A DNA stretch of 64,000 bases, taken from the NCBI GenBank assembly GCA_024741835.1, contig JAENRP010000167.1, positions 2,460 through 66,459 on the forward strand, read 5' to 3'. The notes under the pieces were generated by a model. That model searched no databases and was not told the origin of the DNA. It was given only the letters and a program-made list of their open reading frames with translations. Shown here piece by piece: positions 47,008-58,900 of the stretch. The stretch's first letter is position 1, and each line of letters opens with the position of its first letter. The DNA comes from Diplocarpon mali. Taxonomy: Eukaryota; Ascomycota; Leotiomycetes; Helotiales; Drepanopezizaceae. The translations under genes and the position numbers were made by a program.

Positions 47008-48818
47008 ATGGGCTTTTCGAAGCGAGTCAAGGATTACATCCATCAGCCATACGAGCACCCGGGTGAAGGAAAGCTTGTGAGGAAGCTGGGTGAGAAAAAG
47101 TGTCCCGAATGAGACTTAGTTGTGTCTTTGGAGTCATATATTAACTTTCAATGCAGATTTCTTCATCTTGACTTTTTGCTGTCTGATGTACTTTACCAAC
47201 TATCTCGATCGATCCAACCTGGCAAATGCATATGTTAGTGGCATGAAAGAGGAGTTGAATTTTAAGGGGAGCCAGTACAACCTCATCAACACCGTTTTTA
47301 CCGTCGGGTACGTAAATTAATCCAATACTCCCAGTCCAGTTGCAAACCATCAAGTTTCAAGGCTGGCCAACGACAAAGTCGGTTACCACTTGGAATAAAT
47401 ACGCGAAGGGGCGAATGACCGTTTTTTAACATTCAACAGCTACATCGTCGGCCAAATCCCAAGCAATCTAGCTCTCTACCACCTCAAACCACGTATCTTC
47501 TTTCCCAGCATGATGATCATCTGGGGTAGTCTCACCATGGTAACTGCAGCGGCCAAGAATCCGCGCCACATAATGGGCATACGCTTCTTCCAAGGCATCG
47601 CCGAATCCTCGACTTTCGTCGGCACTCACTATATACTTGGATCTTGGTATACGGGCCGCGAACTCGGCAAGCGCTCTGGCATCTTCACAGCCTCCGGCCT
47701 CGCTGGAACCATGTTTGGCGGCTTCTTGCAAACGGCCATCAACTCCTCCCTAGACGGCGCAAGAGGGATGTCGGGCTGGCGATGGCTCTTCGTGATTGAC
47801 GGCTTGATCACTATCCCGATTGCCGTCTACGGACTTTTCCTGTTCCCCGATACGCCATCCACGACATCGGCGTTCTACCTGACTACCTCGGAGCGTGCGC
47901 TGGCCATCTCGCGCGTGCCCGAAGTGCCTGAAAGAAGACCATGGAACTTGGCATTTGTCAAGAGGGTGTTGACATCTTGGCATTGGTACGGTTTCGTTGT
48001 ACTGTGGATTATCGCCGGCGAGACCGAGTCTTTCTCTTCGAACTCACTGCTGGCTCTTTATATGAAGTCTACCAAGGAATATAGCATCCCACAACTTAAC
48101 AATTACCCCACCGGCGTGCCCGCCGTCGGTATCGTCTCCACCTTGTTCTGGGCCACTCTCACCGACTTTCTCGGCGGTAAGCGCTATCTAGTCGGATATT
48201 GGATCGGTATCACGGGCGTGGCGACAGCAGCTATGATCCTTAGCCCTAGCGCCAGCATATCTACCATCTTCGGCGCATACTACTGGGCAGGTAGCGTCTA
48301 CGCCTGCCAGGCGACTTTCTTTGCGTGGTATGTGAAGGAAAATCCTTTTCAAAACTTCCGAATGTCGTTCTGGTGAAATCTCCCGTCATCTCCGGAAACT
48401 TTTTTTAATACGCTTTGACTGACCCTCGTTTCCTAACAGGGCCAACGATGCTATGAGATTTGAGGAGGACAGTTTGAGGGCGGTGGTTATTGCCAGTATG
48501 AACTGTGGTAGTAATGCTGTGAATGCTTGGTGGAGTCTGTTGTTTTATGCTGCTGACATGGCGCCAAAATTCACAGTATATTCTTCTTCCCTGCCTCGTT
48601 CCTTATTGACGATGAATGAGAGGATCTCGGCTGACTTGGTGGTCACTTAGAAAGGCATGTGGGCTATGATTGCTACGTCTATCGCGCTGGCTATCTGGAC
48701 CACGGGGCTCCTCTACATGACTGTCAGAGCGGACAAGAGGCGTGCTGTGAAGGTGGAAAGAGAGCCGGGCACAGTTGATAAGAGCTATGAAGCTGAGGTT
48801 TGCGATATCAAAGTCTAG
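47008..48818 (+). CDS. MFS transporter, anion:cation symporter family (allantoate/pantothenate permease-like, Dal5/Fen2 group), 5 exons
   Basis: Twelve-helix plasma-membrane symporter of the ACS family, which imports small organic acids or amides such as allantoate, nicotinate and pantothenate. Exons 47008-47089, 47157-47307, 47440-48327, 48440-48575, 48651-48818; introns 67, 132, 112 and 75 bp with GT-AG ends and consistent phases; 474 residues. Seen: Y-L-D-R-S-N at 43-48 after the first membrane segment; Y-T-G-R-E-L-G-K-R about 148-156; W-R-W-L-F-V-I-D-G 191-199, typical of this group; F-P-D-T-P after it; and W-A-N-D-A-M-R with V-I-A-S-M-N in exon 4. The N-terminal tail (28 aa) and C-terminal tail are cytosolic. 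The substrate cannot be assigned from sequence. ATG 47008 has A at -3. Confidence 0.92.
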
Positions 48819-49098
48819 AGATGTATCCCATCCAGCATCACCTTCAACATGTGCGTAAGACCATACAAATATACTTGAATTTTCCACGATTCATTATTGA
48901 AAGCTCAACGTTCTCAGATACTTCTTCTCAGGAGATTTTCTTCCGCCTCTCCTTTGCCGGCTTCTCTTCTCCGGTTTGTCCATCCTCTTCAGTCTTTGCA
49001 GTCTCATCTTCATCTGATCAATTTTCTCTCCTTCCGACTAACTCGTCTCACCACTCATCTCATAATTAGCATCAACTAGATACTTATGCAATAGTCAG
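48819..49098. other. 3' flank of the transporter gene
   Basis: CT-rich, no supported gene; probable 3' UTR followed by the 5' flank of the broken gene at 49099. Confidence 0.45.
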
Positions 49099-49530
49099 AT
49101 GTCCGCATCGGGATCAAACACGGAGCCTTTCACGCCTGGCGGCCACTTCTCCCCAACTTCCTGCATCCTCATCGAACGCTCCCCCGTCCTTCCCATCTCC
49201 AGTTCCTCGCACTTCTTCTCTTAACACCAATCTATCTCCTACTACAGATGGAGAGATCGTAAACACCGGGGGTAGACTGCCGATAGCGATTATAATTTAC
49301 CCATGTCCATGCCCTTCTGCATCGATCCCGATGATTCAGAGCTCGGCCTTTCAAGCCCAAGCCCGACCCCATTACCCTCGTAGAAACCAACCTCTTCATC
49401 TAGAGCGATATGCCGTAAGGTTCGAGCGGAATCTGGAGGTGAGTTACGTTTCAGGACGGCGGCTCGCAAACGGAAGTCCGTTCCCTTCGGCTGCGCTTGT
49501 CAACAAGCCATCTCGCTAAACTCAGGAGCG
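49099..49530 (+). pseudogene. Fragment of a Ser/Pro-rich protein gene, frameshifted
   Basis: ATG 49099 opens M-S-A-S-G-S-N-T-E-P-F-T-P-G-G but stops after 42 codons. From about 49161 the +1 frame continues as Ser/Pro/Asn-rich sequence without stop to about 49519, with a GTGAGT donor-like site at 49439. A second frame in 49320-49530 also looks coding (acidic, then K/R-rich). The pattern suggests the first exon of a gene now cut by small indels. The family is not recognised. It lies beside the 5S gene and the second repeat nest, so the rest of the gene may have been lost there. Confidence 0.35.
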
Positions 49531-49762
49531 GGACAGTGTGCCTTAGCGAGGCTGTAATTATCCTCGGCGACGGAGATATCAAGCAATGCAATCGCAATCA
49601 AGGTAGTCGACAACAGTTGGATTATTATACCACGGGATGTTCGGTATCGCGTACACGGTGATACGCAGATAAAAAGCGTCCATCTTTTTGGTACTCTATG
49701 AGCCCTTGAGGAAGATTACCTTCTAGTGCACTGATGATTCAGGACGGCAAAAGGTAGGTTCC

Positions 49763-49767
49763 TAAAA
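49763..49767 (-). terminator. Oligo(T) terminator of the 5S rRNA gene
   Basis: In gene sense the 5S ends tgtatgt and is followed at once by tttt and then agg, an RNA polymerase III stop signal. Confidence 0.7.
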
Positions 49768-49886
49768 ACATACAACAGCAGGTATTCGCTGGTAGTCACC
49801 CACCCAACTACTAATCTACCGATCTGAGTCTTGTATATGGCAGAGCGGACGGGATGCCTAATTCTCCTCAGTCTATGGTCGTATGT
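49768..49886 (-). rRNA. 5S rRNA gene (119 nt, dispersed type)
   Basis: In sense it begins acatacgaccata and ends gctgttgtatgt, which pair as helix I. It contains the conserved cccgtccgctc and agtagttgggtgggtgac blocks (internal control region) and ccagcgaat. Helix II (gactgag with ctcagatc, one bulged A) is fully paired although its sequence differs from common fungal 5S versions, so compensating changes have kept the structure. An oligo(T) stop follows. Single 5S genes scattered in the genome are normal for Pezizomycotina. A CopB retrotransposon lies 17 bp upstream, so expression may be impaired. Confidence 0.85.
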
Positions 49887-49903
49887 GAACACTTAATGTA
49901 TTT

Positions 49904-50143
49904 TATAGCAATGAGGTTCTCTGATAGTGAACTTGATAGTAAACTAGAAGAGGGCACGAAGAAGTATGAGGTGCAAACGACGATATTAGGTATCTTGTGT
50001 CTTGATTTATAAGAGCTCTCTAACTACGAGCTATTTAATAAGGGCTGCTACTAAGTCATATGGCAAGTTATATAATATATTATATGTATAATATATTATA
50101 TGATAGATTATATGATAAATATGTGATAGGTATTCCTATAATA
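49904..50143 (-). repeat. CopB 3' LTR (240 bp)
   Basis: Direct repeat of 63604-63843. The last 90 bp contain repeated catatgata/tatatgat units. Confidence 0.92.
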
Positions 50144-50303
50144 CACCCCTTTGAGGAGACCTTTAAAGGTACTTGCCAGTAATATATATGATATTATAAC
50201 TTTTGTTATAGTCTATAGTTTTGCATAAAAAATCAACCTGCAGATATAAGAAATAGAGTAGAGTTCGCTAGCGCGAAATCTACCCTTTAGTAAGTCAAAA
50301 TCA

Positions 50304-50326
50304 ACTCGCGGGCCCGGCCTAGGAGT
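50304..50326 (-). repeat. Single copy of the 23-bp quasi-palindrome (best preserved form)
   Basis: Starts actcgcgg, centre gcccggcc, ends aggagt; the reverse complement of the form found in GypA. It lies at the end of CopB pol. Confidence 0.8.
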
Positions 50327-50327
50327 A

Positions 50328-50413
50328 AAAAATCACCCCTTAATAGAAGTGCAAAAAAAAAATCACCTTATAATAGAGGTGCAAAAAAAAAATCACCCTT
50401 TAATCGAGGTGCA
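50328..50413. repeat. About 30-bp tandem repeat (a-run, tcacc, taatagaggtgc), three units
   Basis: Three units of aaaaaatcacc-tttaat-gaggtgc lie immediately after the 3' end of CopB pol, between pol and the 23-bp motif. Confidence 0.8.
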
Positions 50414-53400
50414 GAACCTTTATATTTAACAATTTGATAAAGGCGGCGTAGTTGGAGCTATTTAAGCTCTTAGTAAGGCCGTCGGCAGCGTTATCTTTAG
50501 TATTAGTGTACTAAAGGTCTAAATGGCCTTTCCGAAGCTCTTGCCGAATATAATAGAATTTGATATTAATATACTTTATTCTCTAATAATATTCGAGGTT
50601 TTCGGTAAGATAAAGGGCTCTTTAGTTATCGCAAATCATCTCGACTTTAGTAGCGTTATTGCTAGTATAGCCTATTTCCTTAAGTACTTAGCGTATCTAA
50701 GAGGCCTCTTATGCGAATTTGCATATAGTGATATACTCTGCCTCTATAGATAAGAGAGCGATAATAGTTTATCGCTTAAAGGAGGCGGTAATTATGCTAT
50801 TATTAAGGAAGAAGACGGCCTTAGAATAGGAGGCTTTACTTCCTCTATCACCTGCCTAATTAGAATCGCAATAGCTATGCAATTTCTAAAGCTCTAAGTC
50901 AGTTGTTTTACTTCTAAAGGTAGTATAATAGAATCGCGTTCCTTGCAAGTACTATAAAACTCGTTTTAAAGCTGCTATATATTATAGCGAAGGGTTAGTA
51001 AGGAATTTGCTAAGAATAGAGCAATAGTATAGTATATCCTAACGCGTATAGTGCGTAAGGTACTATAGAGAACTATAGATCTCTTAGTATAGCTTCACTT
51101 CCTATAGAGTGGCTTAGCCTTTAAATTTGACTATATGAACTTTATAGCTATTAGTAAAAGGCGTTAGTACGCTTTTGTAATTAGTTATATAAAAACGTTT
51201 AAGAACCTTATTAACATAGGCGTTTTAATAAAGTGAAATTATTCTATTTTATCGATCTTTAACTATATGTACTCTTAAGAAGTAGTTAGCCGGTTCGCTA
51301 CCTATAATCTTAAAGAGGTTGCAAAGATCTCTCTTAAACTTATTATATATATCACCCTTCTTGGCTACTATAAGGAAGTCGTTAACGTAGGTAACGATAA
51401 GAATCTAAGAGGCGCGGTTGATATATATACAATTGTTAGTATTAAGAGGTTGAAAATCGAGCTTTTATAGCTCGGACTATAGCTTTTCTTACTATAGTTG
51501 TAGAGATTGCTTTAAGTTATATAAGGCCTTAAGAAGCTTAAGACAGTAGTCTTAAGATAAAAGAACGACCTTATCTTAAGTATATTTAAGAGGTAACTTA
51601 ATATAGATATTAGAGTTAGCTTTTAAATTAAGGAAAGCTATCTTAACGTCGAACTGATCTAGCTCAAAGTTGTATAGTACTACAAGTGCAATTGCGATCT
51701 TCTAAACCGTAGATTTGCAAACTCTAGCAAATGTCTAGTTATAATCTCGACCTTATTATTATATATAGCCTTATATAACGAATCTGACCTTTTATTAGGA
51801 GATTTCCCTATTTTAATCTCTTTTGATTTTAAAGACAAGCCTCAATCTAAGTACTCTATTATCTTTAGAGAGTTTTAAGCGTTTTACTACTACTTATATA
51901 TTCTTATAAGTAAGGGAATTATACTTAGAGTTGATTGCAGATCGCCATTTATTAGTATTAGCGTAAGAGAGGGCTTATTCGACTATTTTCAAGTTATTTA
52001 AGTAAGAAGAGTTAAGTAAGGCTATATTAAAGGCGCTTAAATAAACTTTCTTATTATTAGAGTTATCAGCTTTGAATCTAAGAGCAGTAGAGCAAGTAGC
52101 TCTCTTCTCAGAAGGCTAAGGGTAAGCTTTATTCTTTAAACTAAGAGGTCTTCCTCTTTTTCTTAAAGTTAGAAGCTCAGCTTCTCCTAAATCAGAATTA
52201 ACTCGCGGTCTTAGCCTAGGAGTGAAATCATCGTAAGAGTTAGTATTAACTCGCGGTCCTAGCCTAAGAGTGAAATCGTAAGAGTGAGAATTGACTTGCA
52301 GTCTTAGACTAGGAGTCAAATCACCCTTTAATTAAGAAGAGGAATTTTCCTTAAGGTATAGCTCTATAATCAGGCCATTTTTATTAAATCAAATGTAAGA
52401 TGATCGAATAATCTTATTACCTATTTATAATAGTATATAGATTTAATAGATACTTTTACTATTAAATCCGATAAGAGTACCTACCTCTGCTCTTAAAGCA
52501 AGTTTATTACTTTAAGTTCGCCTTTCTTTCTTAATTAGCATATAGACGCAATAGCCTAGGACTTGAAGATGCTTAATTAAGAGAGTATAAGGCTTATTAG
52601 GCTTAATATTATTTTAAAAGATCTTATATAGAGTCTTGCCGCTAAGAATATTAGAGGCAGTAAGATTGGTAATATATATTACTAAAAGGAGGAGGTAAGG
52701 CTAAAGAAAGGAGGGGATATTTTAATCAATTACAGCTATTCGCAACTTTTCTATTAGTATACGAATTGATTATTCCGATCTGCTATCTTATTCTGGCGTA
52801 TATAGAGTAGATTCCTTTAAAATCATACTAAGGTTTTCTATAAGTATTCGCATCTGTATAAGAGAGTACTCCTTGCCTCTATTAGTTCTTTACTGCTTAA
52901 TTATACAATTATATTAAGTTTATAAGAGGCTGATTATCTTCTTATTTGCCTTAAAGGCATTAGATTTATTTATATAAGTCTATCCCTACTTAGCTATTAT
53001 AGCTGCGTAAGTAAAGATAGAAGCGTATTTATAGCTATTAAGGCCAGTTGGCTTTAGATGAACCATATTAATATATAGTTTGTCAAGTGCCTTTGTAGGT
53101 TGAGGGCAAGCTAAACGTTTATTAATATATTAGAGAGGTCTGCCTTTCTTATAAAGGGCGCAAATTCGCGTCTTCTTTGATTTTGTTTCCTTAATCTGTA
53201 TATTAGTAATAGTAGATTAGGTCTTTCTAACCGTTTATAGGCTAGCGTAGTCTAATCGACGGTACTAGAGCTTAATATTAAAAGGTCCATTCTCAATAGC
53301 AGCTAAGAGAGTATATCTACTTATATAACTAGAGGAGTTAGTAGAAGGCTATTCCTCATTAATATATATATTATTATCGATAGTGCAAATTTCCTTCTTA

Positions 53401-53603
53401 TTAGATAGGAATAGCTTGCCATTTCGATAGAAGCCTTTGATTTTATTAAGTTTACTACCTAAGTATAGGCAGATAGGTAATTGAGGTATATAGAGAGTAT
53501 TAATTAACTTAAGAATATATACCTTTCTATTGGATTTAAGTGCGTTAACTTTGCAAGTACTAACGCTAAGAGGTTGAATAGATCTATTAACTATACTTAA
53601 AGA
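50414..53603 (-). pseudogene. CopB pol: integrase, RT and RNase H
   Basis: Minus-strand order: protease end and integrase about 53603-52700 (K-K-G-R-P-L-Q-Y near 53130 fits the Cys/His zinc region and its downstream core), RT about 52000-51200, RNase H about 50800-50430 (C-D-N near 50640, T-K-D-N-A-A-D-G-L-T-K near 50490), end just before the tandem repeat at 50413. RIP stops throughout. Three copies of the 23-bp motif interrupt the linker between integrase and RT at 52201-52316. Confidence 0.8.
52201..52316 (-). repeat. Three tandem units of the 23-bp motif in CopB pol (48- and 45-bp spacing)
   Basis: Copies at 52201-52223, 52249-52271 and 52294-52316. In pol sense each reads T-P-R-L-x-P-R-V-N-S or a derivative, the same frame and orientation as in GypA. 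Confidence 0.85.
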
Positions 53604-53608
53604 GGGTA

Positions 53609-53915
53609 TGTAACGACACAGAACCGCCGAAGTGCGAGATCAAGTATAGGAGCAAGAAGTAGTGCAAAAGGCGTATTCTATAGGTCTAATACGAAGGAAA
53701 CGAAGAAGTTAAAGAGCCCTCCCTATAGGAGAGCCCTTCTCCCTTATATACATCAGCAGCTCAAGGCTCTTTGCCCGTTCACGTGATATTATGCAAGAAT
53801 ATCCTTTTGCACCTTTAGGGTCGATTCGAAATAACCCTGCATCAAATCGAGATTGCAAAACCTTAAAACGCCGTACTCCCAGGTAATTGCACTAAGTGGA
53901 GGTGCAGCCGTTATA
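53609..53915. repeat. Solo LTR of the GypB family (307 bp)
   Basis: Begins tgtaacgac, ends gccgttata, flanked by the duplication gggta (53604-53608, 53916-53920). It aligns end to end with 35114-35420 and is much less mutated. No internal GypB sequence is present, so it arose by LTR-LTR recombination. Contains CACGTG at 53780-53785. It interrupts the protease region of CopB. Confidence 0.92.
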
Positions 53916-53920
53916 GGGTA

Positions 53921-55314
53921 GATTGTCTTAAGTAGTATAGGAAGTGAACTTAAAGAGATTATTAGAGATATGCTTACTAGCACTTATATTATATAGCTAA
54001 CGATTCCTTAATTTTAATAAGAAGTAGGTAGAAGAACTAACTCCTAGGCCCGGCCCGCGAGTGGAAATTAGCCCTAGGGAGGAGTTGGAATTAACTCCTA
54101 AGCCTAGCTCGCGAGTGAGAATTGGCCCTAGGGTTAATAATAGTATAGTATGCCTAAAGAGGTTATTATCTAACTCTTTGTCTTCCTTTTAAATCTTCTT
54201 AAAAGGCTTCTTGCCCTTTGGTAATAATAGCAAGGACTTATTATCCTTGCCTTTAAGGTGATAGAATACGTACTTCTTCCCTAAGTCCTTCTCCTAGGCC
54301 TCTCTTTTCAATTTATTAATTGCAAAGCAATCTTCTGCCTTATAGTATAGCTCTAGTTGCTTATAATAAGGATAGGGAGAGTTAAGGGAGTTAAGGGAGT
54401 TGGTAGTATTCCTAAAGGTGCTCTTCTTTAAGTCTTTAAAACCTCCTTTATTATCTGACTTCTTATAGTTAGAGGAATGCAGCTTGCTAGCCGATTTGTT
54501 ACTATATAAGATAGTTCCGTTTATCTTTGAACTCTATAAGGCTTGAGCTTCGTTAGTAATATCTTTAATAAGAGCTTTAAGCGTGATCTTTGATTTTCGT
54601 CTAGCTACTATAACTAAGCGAAGGTTAAAGCGTTATCAATTTGCCTAAATGGGCCATCTATTAGAATAGCTAGTAATAAATATAATAGGGTACTAGTAAG
54701 AGGAAGGGGCAGATTCGAGAGCTTCTAATTTAATAATCGAAAGCTTAAAAGCGATAATATAAGCTTTGAGTAAATTAAAGTCATTATATTTAATAGTAAT
54801 ATAAGTCTGGATAGCATTATATTCAAGTACTATTCTAGATCCTTTGTACTATTTTTAAAGAGCTTCTTATATATCTAAGGCAGATTTGTCGCCTTTTATA
54901 TAAGCTAGTAGGCCTAGTTTGCAATTAAGTGTAATAGTAAGCTTCATTTAAGATTCCTTAGCTTCCTATCTAACCTAATTATCCCTTTCCTTATTTATAA
55001 TAGAACGGTCTTATAAGTCAACCTTAGGTAAAGCATATATTCTAGCTTTTATATAAAGATATATAGTTAAGGCATTTGACTTTGCAAGGTTCAAAACCTT
55101 ATTCCTTTACTAGCTATAGTCCTTTACGCCTTTAAGCTTTTAAGACTTAAGGAGGCTAAGGGTAGCCGAAGATAATAACAATATCTTATTTATATATTTG
55201 TATATAGAGTTATCGAAAGGAGGAGAAGGAAAAGGAGGAGGAGATAAACTGTTAAATTCGAGTTTAAGGTACTATATATTAGTCCCTTTAAAAATAGGTG
55301 ATTCAGGCAGTAGA
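53921..55314 (-). pseudogene. CopB gag and start of pol
   Basis: Minus-strand frames with RIP stops. A degenerate zinc-knuckle-like segment ends K-A-E-D-C near 54330. 54040-54116 carries two copies of the 23-bp motif in the orientation opposite to those at 52201. The right end is the CopC duplication gtact, and the sequence continues at 63351. Confidence 0.7.
54040..54116 (+). repeat. Two units of the 23-bp motif, opposite orientation (54-bp spacing)
   Basis: Copies at 54040-54062 (starts actcctagg, ends cgcgagt) and 54094-54116, each flanked by aatt-containing sequence, with ggccctaggg-like sequence between and after. Confidence 0.85.
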
Positions 55315-55319
55315 GTACT

Positions 55320-55618
55320 TGTTGGTACGCAGATTCCTATGCAAGAGGCAAGCCATCCTCGTTCCTAGGGTCATCCTATACAGCTATACCATATGCGATA
55401 TAAGGGGTTTCGTATGTATTTCAGACAGCTGTTTAGCCAGAGGACCTCGGAAGGATATCTATATACAGCTAAGAGGGAATATAAGAGGGAGGATATTTAG
55501 AGGTATAAAGGTACTATCTTAGTTATATAAAGATAGACAGATATTATAATAAATTCTTTTTAATAATAAGTACTTAACTATATTCATATAAATATCGATT
55601 ATTAGTATAGAACCTATA
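55320..55618 (+). repeat. CopC 5' LTR (299 bp)
   Basis: Direct repeat of 63047-63345. It begins tgttggtacg, whereas the other copy begins tattagtacg. Confidence 0.92.
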
Positions 55619-55999
55619 CTAATTAGTAGTAGCACCTTTACTATAGATAGCAAGGTTATTAAACTAAAGAATTCTTTCTTAATTTTAAAGAGTACTTAAT
55701 TATATTTCTGGCTTACCTTAAATACTAACCCAAATATATAAAGTAATATTAATTACTACTAAAGGGAAAAAGGCGAAAGGTATGCGAATTTAGCTAAAGT
55801 TGTTACTTTAAAGGTAGATACTATCCTCTTCTACCTGCGTTCTATCACGCATTATAATTAGGGCAAAACTAGAGTGCAATCGGTATCCTAATTATAACTA
55901 GATAATAGTATAACAATATATAAAATATAACTATATTAGACTTCTTTCGGACCCTATTAGGGCGTAGAGCAATGTCCGGACAATATTAGGAAATAATCA

Positions 56000-58900
56000 A
56001 AGGGGGACTATTAATACCACTTAATCTAAGGTAACCCTAGATACTAAAGGACCTCGAAAGGAATATAAGACCTTAAGAGGATTAACCTAGCGAAGAGGCC
56101 CTTAGACTAAAAGATCAATATATAAAGAACTTTCGAAAGATATTATAAGATAGCAAAAGGAGAGGGCTATACCTTGCCAAGGACTTCTAAGAGGAATTCT
56201 AAGATTAGACAATTAGCAACTTTAAATCGCTAGATAAAGACGTTCAATAACGCCTAAGGGACAACCTTTAGTACTATAGAGTATATATTCAATGTAAGAA
56301 AGGCGTTTCGATCGGCTAGGCACTTTTCGATATAGTATACTAAGAAGGAAACGAGTAGCTAAAAGACCAGCTAAAGTCATAGACCTAAGAAGTACCGAAC
56401 TCAATTATAGCACAATTTCTAAGATATAAAACAAGGTCTACTTTAGAATTTGCCAAGTCTATGCAAATAAGCGAGCCACCCGCTTAAAGGGTTACTATAG
56501 CTAAATAAGAGATACTATATTAAGACTCGCTTTGGCAAAGATACCTTAGATATAATAATAATACTTTATAAAACAACCTATATAAAGTAGACACTCTAAG
56601 ATAAATAACCGAATAGTATAACCTTAAAAGAATACCTTATCAACCCTGATTAGGATGGACCTTAGTCTTATAATACTTAGAGATCCCGAATCTAATACTA
56701 ATGCCGCTGATCTAACCGAGAGATAGATCGTTACTACCCTTTACTATAAGGAGGGGTTTAAAAGCGCTTTTAGACCTTAACTAAAGCGATGCTTAACTAT
56801 CCTAGTATATTATAGAACCTTTGACTTTAGATTAGGCCAAAACCCTTATAAATCTGAGTAAGATATATACTAAAGAGACTTAGTACTTAAGTAGGAAAGA
56901 TCACCTTAATAAGAAGCTTTATATATTCGCCGATTTATGCTAAAGAGCCTTAGTAGACTAAAGCATATGGTATAAAGCCTTTCCATCTATACTATAAGAC
57001 TCAGCCTTAATATACTACTATTAGTACTTGCAAAATAAGAACTTTAAGTTTACCAAGCTAGTAGAGGCCATTCGGGCCAATTACAAGACCGAAGAAAGAA
57101 GTAGCAGATTCCTAAGGAGGTGGTTTCGGCTAACATTTGACCTATTCTAATAAGAGGACTACTAAAGGGGGAAACCGATCTTAACCCAACTTAAGAACTA
57201 TACTAAGGAGCTGCAAAACTTACAATTAGGCCTATATACTAGTATAAGAAACGATCGATCGATTAGAGATAGACTTATATAAGGTGTTTCTAGGAATCGG
57301 CTATTCTAAATAGCACTTTTTAAGCTATTAGCGACATTCCTAGCTCTATTGGATAGCTTATAGGCTTGCGCAAGAGTAGTTGCCTAAGATAGACTATCTA
57401 AATCCTAGCACCCTAGTTCGGCTATTAATAGACCCTAATATCATTTAGTCAAGGAGCAAAGGCAATCTATAGTACACTTTTCGAATAGAAAGATAAAGTT
57501 TACCTAAGGTAATAAGAGAGGAACAACCTTTTAATTAAAACCAGGCTATATAAGGTATATTATATACTAGAAAAAGGACTACTATAGTAGCAAGCATTTA
57601 AAAGAAGAAAGAGCCACCTAAAAGTCTCGCTATATAGTAAGCCAACGAGCCAAAGGATATAAGCTAATAGATAAAATATACAAGGCATATCTCTTATAAG
57701 AAGATAAAAGAGCATATTCAAAGGGTAATAGGACCGATAAGGATAAATAGGAAACGTCTTTAAAAGAGGAGGACTAAGCAATTAGCGACCCTAAGGATAG
57801 TAATATCAACTTTACTATAATATTCCTAGCTTTTGAAAAGGAGTATAACTCAAGAACTATGCTTAACCAGCTTGAAAAGTAAAAGGCTAAATACCTCTTA
57901 ATAATAAGGGTTAATAAACTAATACAAACGGACCCTAAGGTCTTTATAACCTAGTAGACGGATCAGTTCTTTTAAGGATTCCTGATTAATATAGGCGCTT
58001 TAAATAAAAATGTAAGAGGAATCAACTAATTCAAAGCCTTATAAAATATATAAGACGCAGTTCTAGCTCCACTCGGCGCTGAAAAGCATAAAATTACCTT
58101 TAAGGCAGGTTCGCGAAATGCAATCGGCAAGACAACTGTTCGAATACTAGCAGGCCCTATAGAGTTCTTAATTATAAAGGCAGATATACCGTTTTTAATC
58201 TGCTTGCAACAACTCGATAAAATAGGAGCTAAATACAATAATCTGCGCAATTTGCTTATTATCAGCAAGGAGAAACACTTAATTATTAGAAAACACAGGC
58301 ACCTATAGCTCTTACTTAATACAATAGAGCAACTTCTAATAACTTTAAAGGGTATAATCAATATATGCCACTTAATAGAAATAGAGATCCGAAGGCTATA
58401 TAAAAGATTCGGACATCCTTTAGTAAAGCGCCTTAAATACCTCTTAAACTAGGCCGGTTATAATATAGACTCTAGCATTATAGTAAGAGTAAAGGAAATA
58501 TACCGATACTGCTAACTCTACGCCAACGCCCCTTATAAATTCCGATTTAAGCTATAAGACGATATTGACTTCAATTATACTATATATATCAATATTGCTT
58601 AGTTCGGTAAAAGGAACGCCCTTTATATAATTAATAAAGCGATAGGATTTAAAGCCGCAAGGTTCTTATAAAAGGAAATAGGAGCACATTCGGCCGACGC
58701 AGTGTTTCAAGCCCTTAAATTAGCTTAGCTAGATACGTATATTAGACCTCCTAATTTTATAATATACAACTATAGCACTAACTTCAACTCGGCAGAGTTC
58801 AAAAGCTCTTTAAGATCTATAGGAATAACCCCTAAGCTAGTTCCTATAAAGGCGCACTACTCTATCGGCAAGGTCAAACAGTATCATTGCCCTCTAAGAC

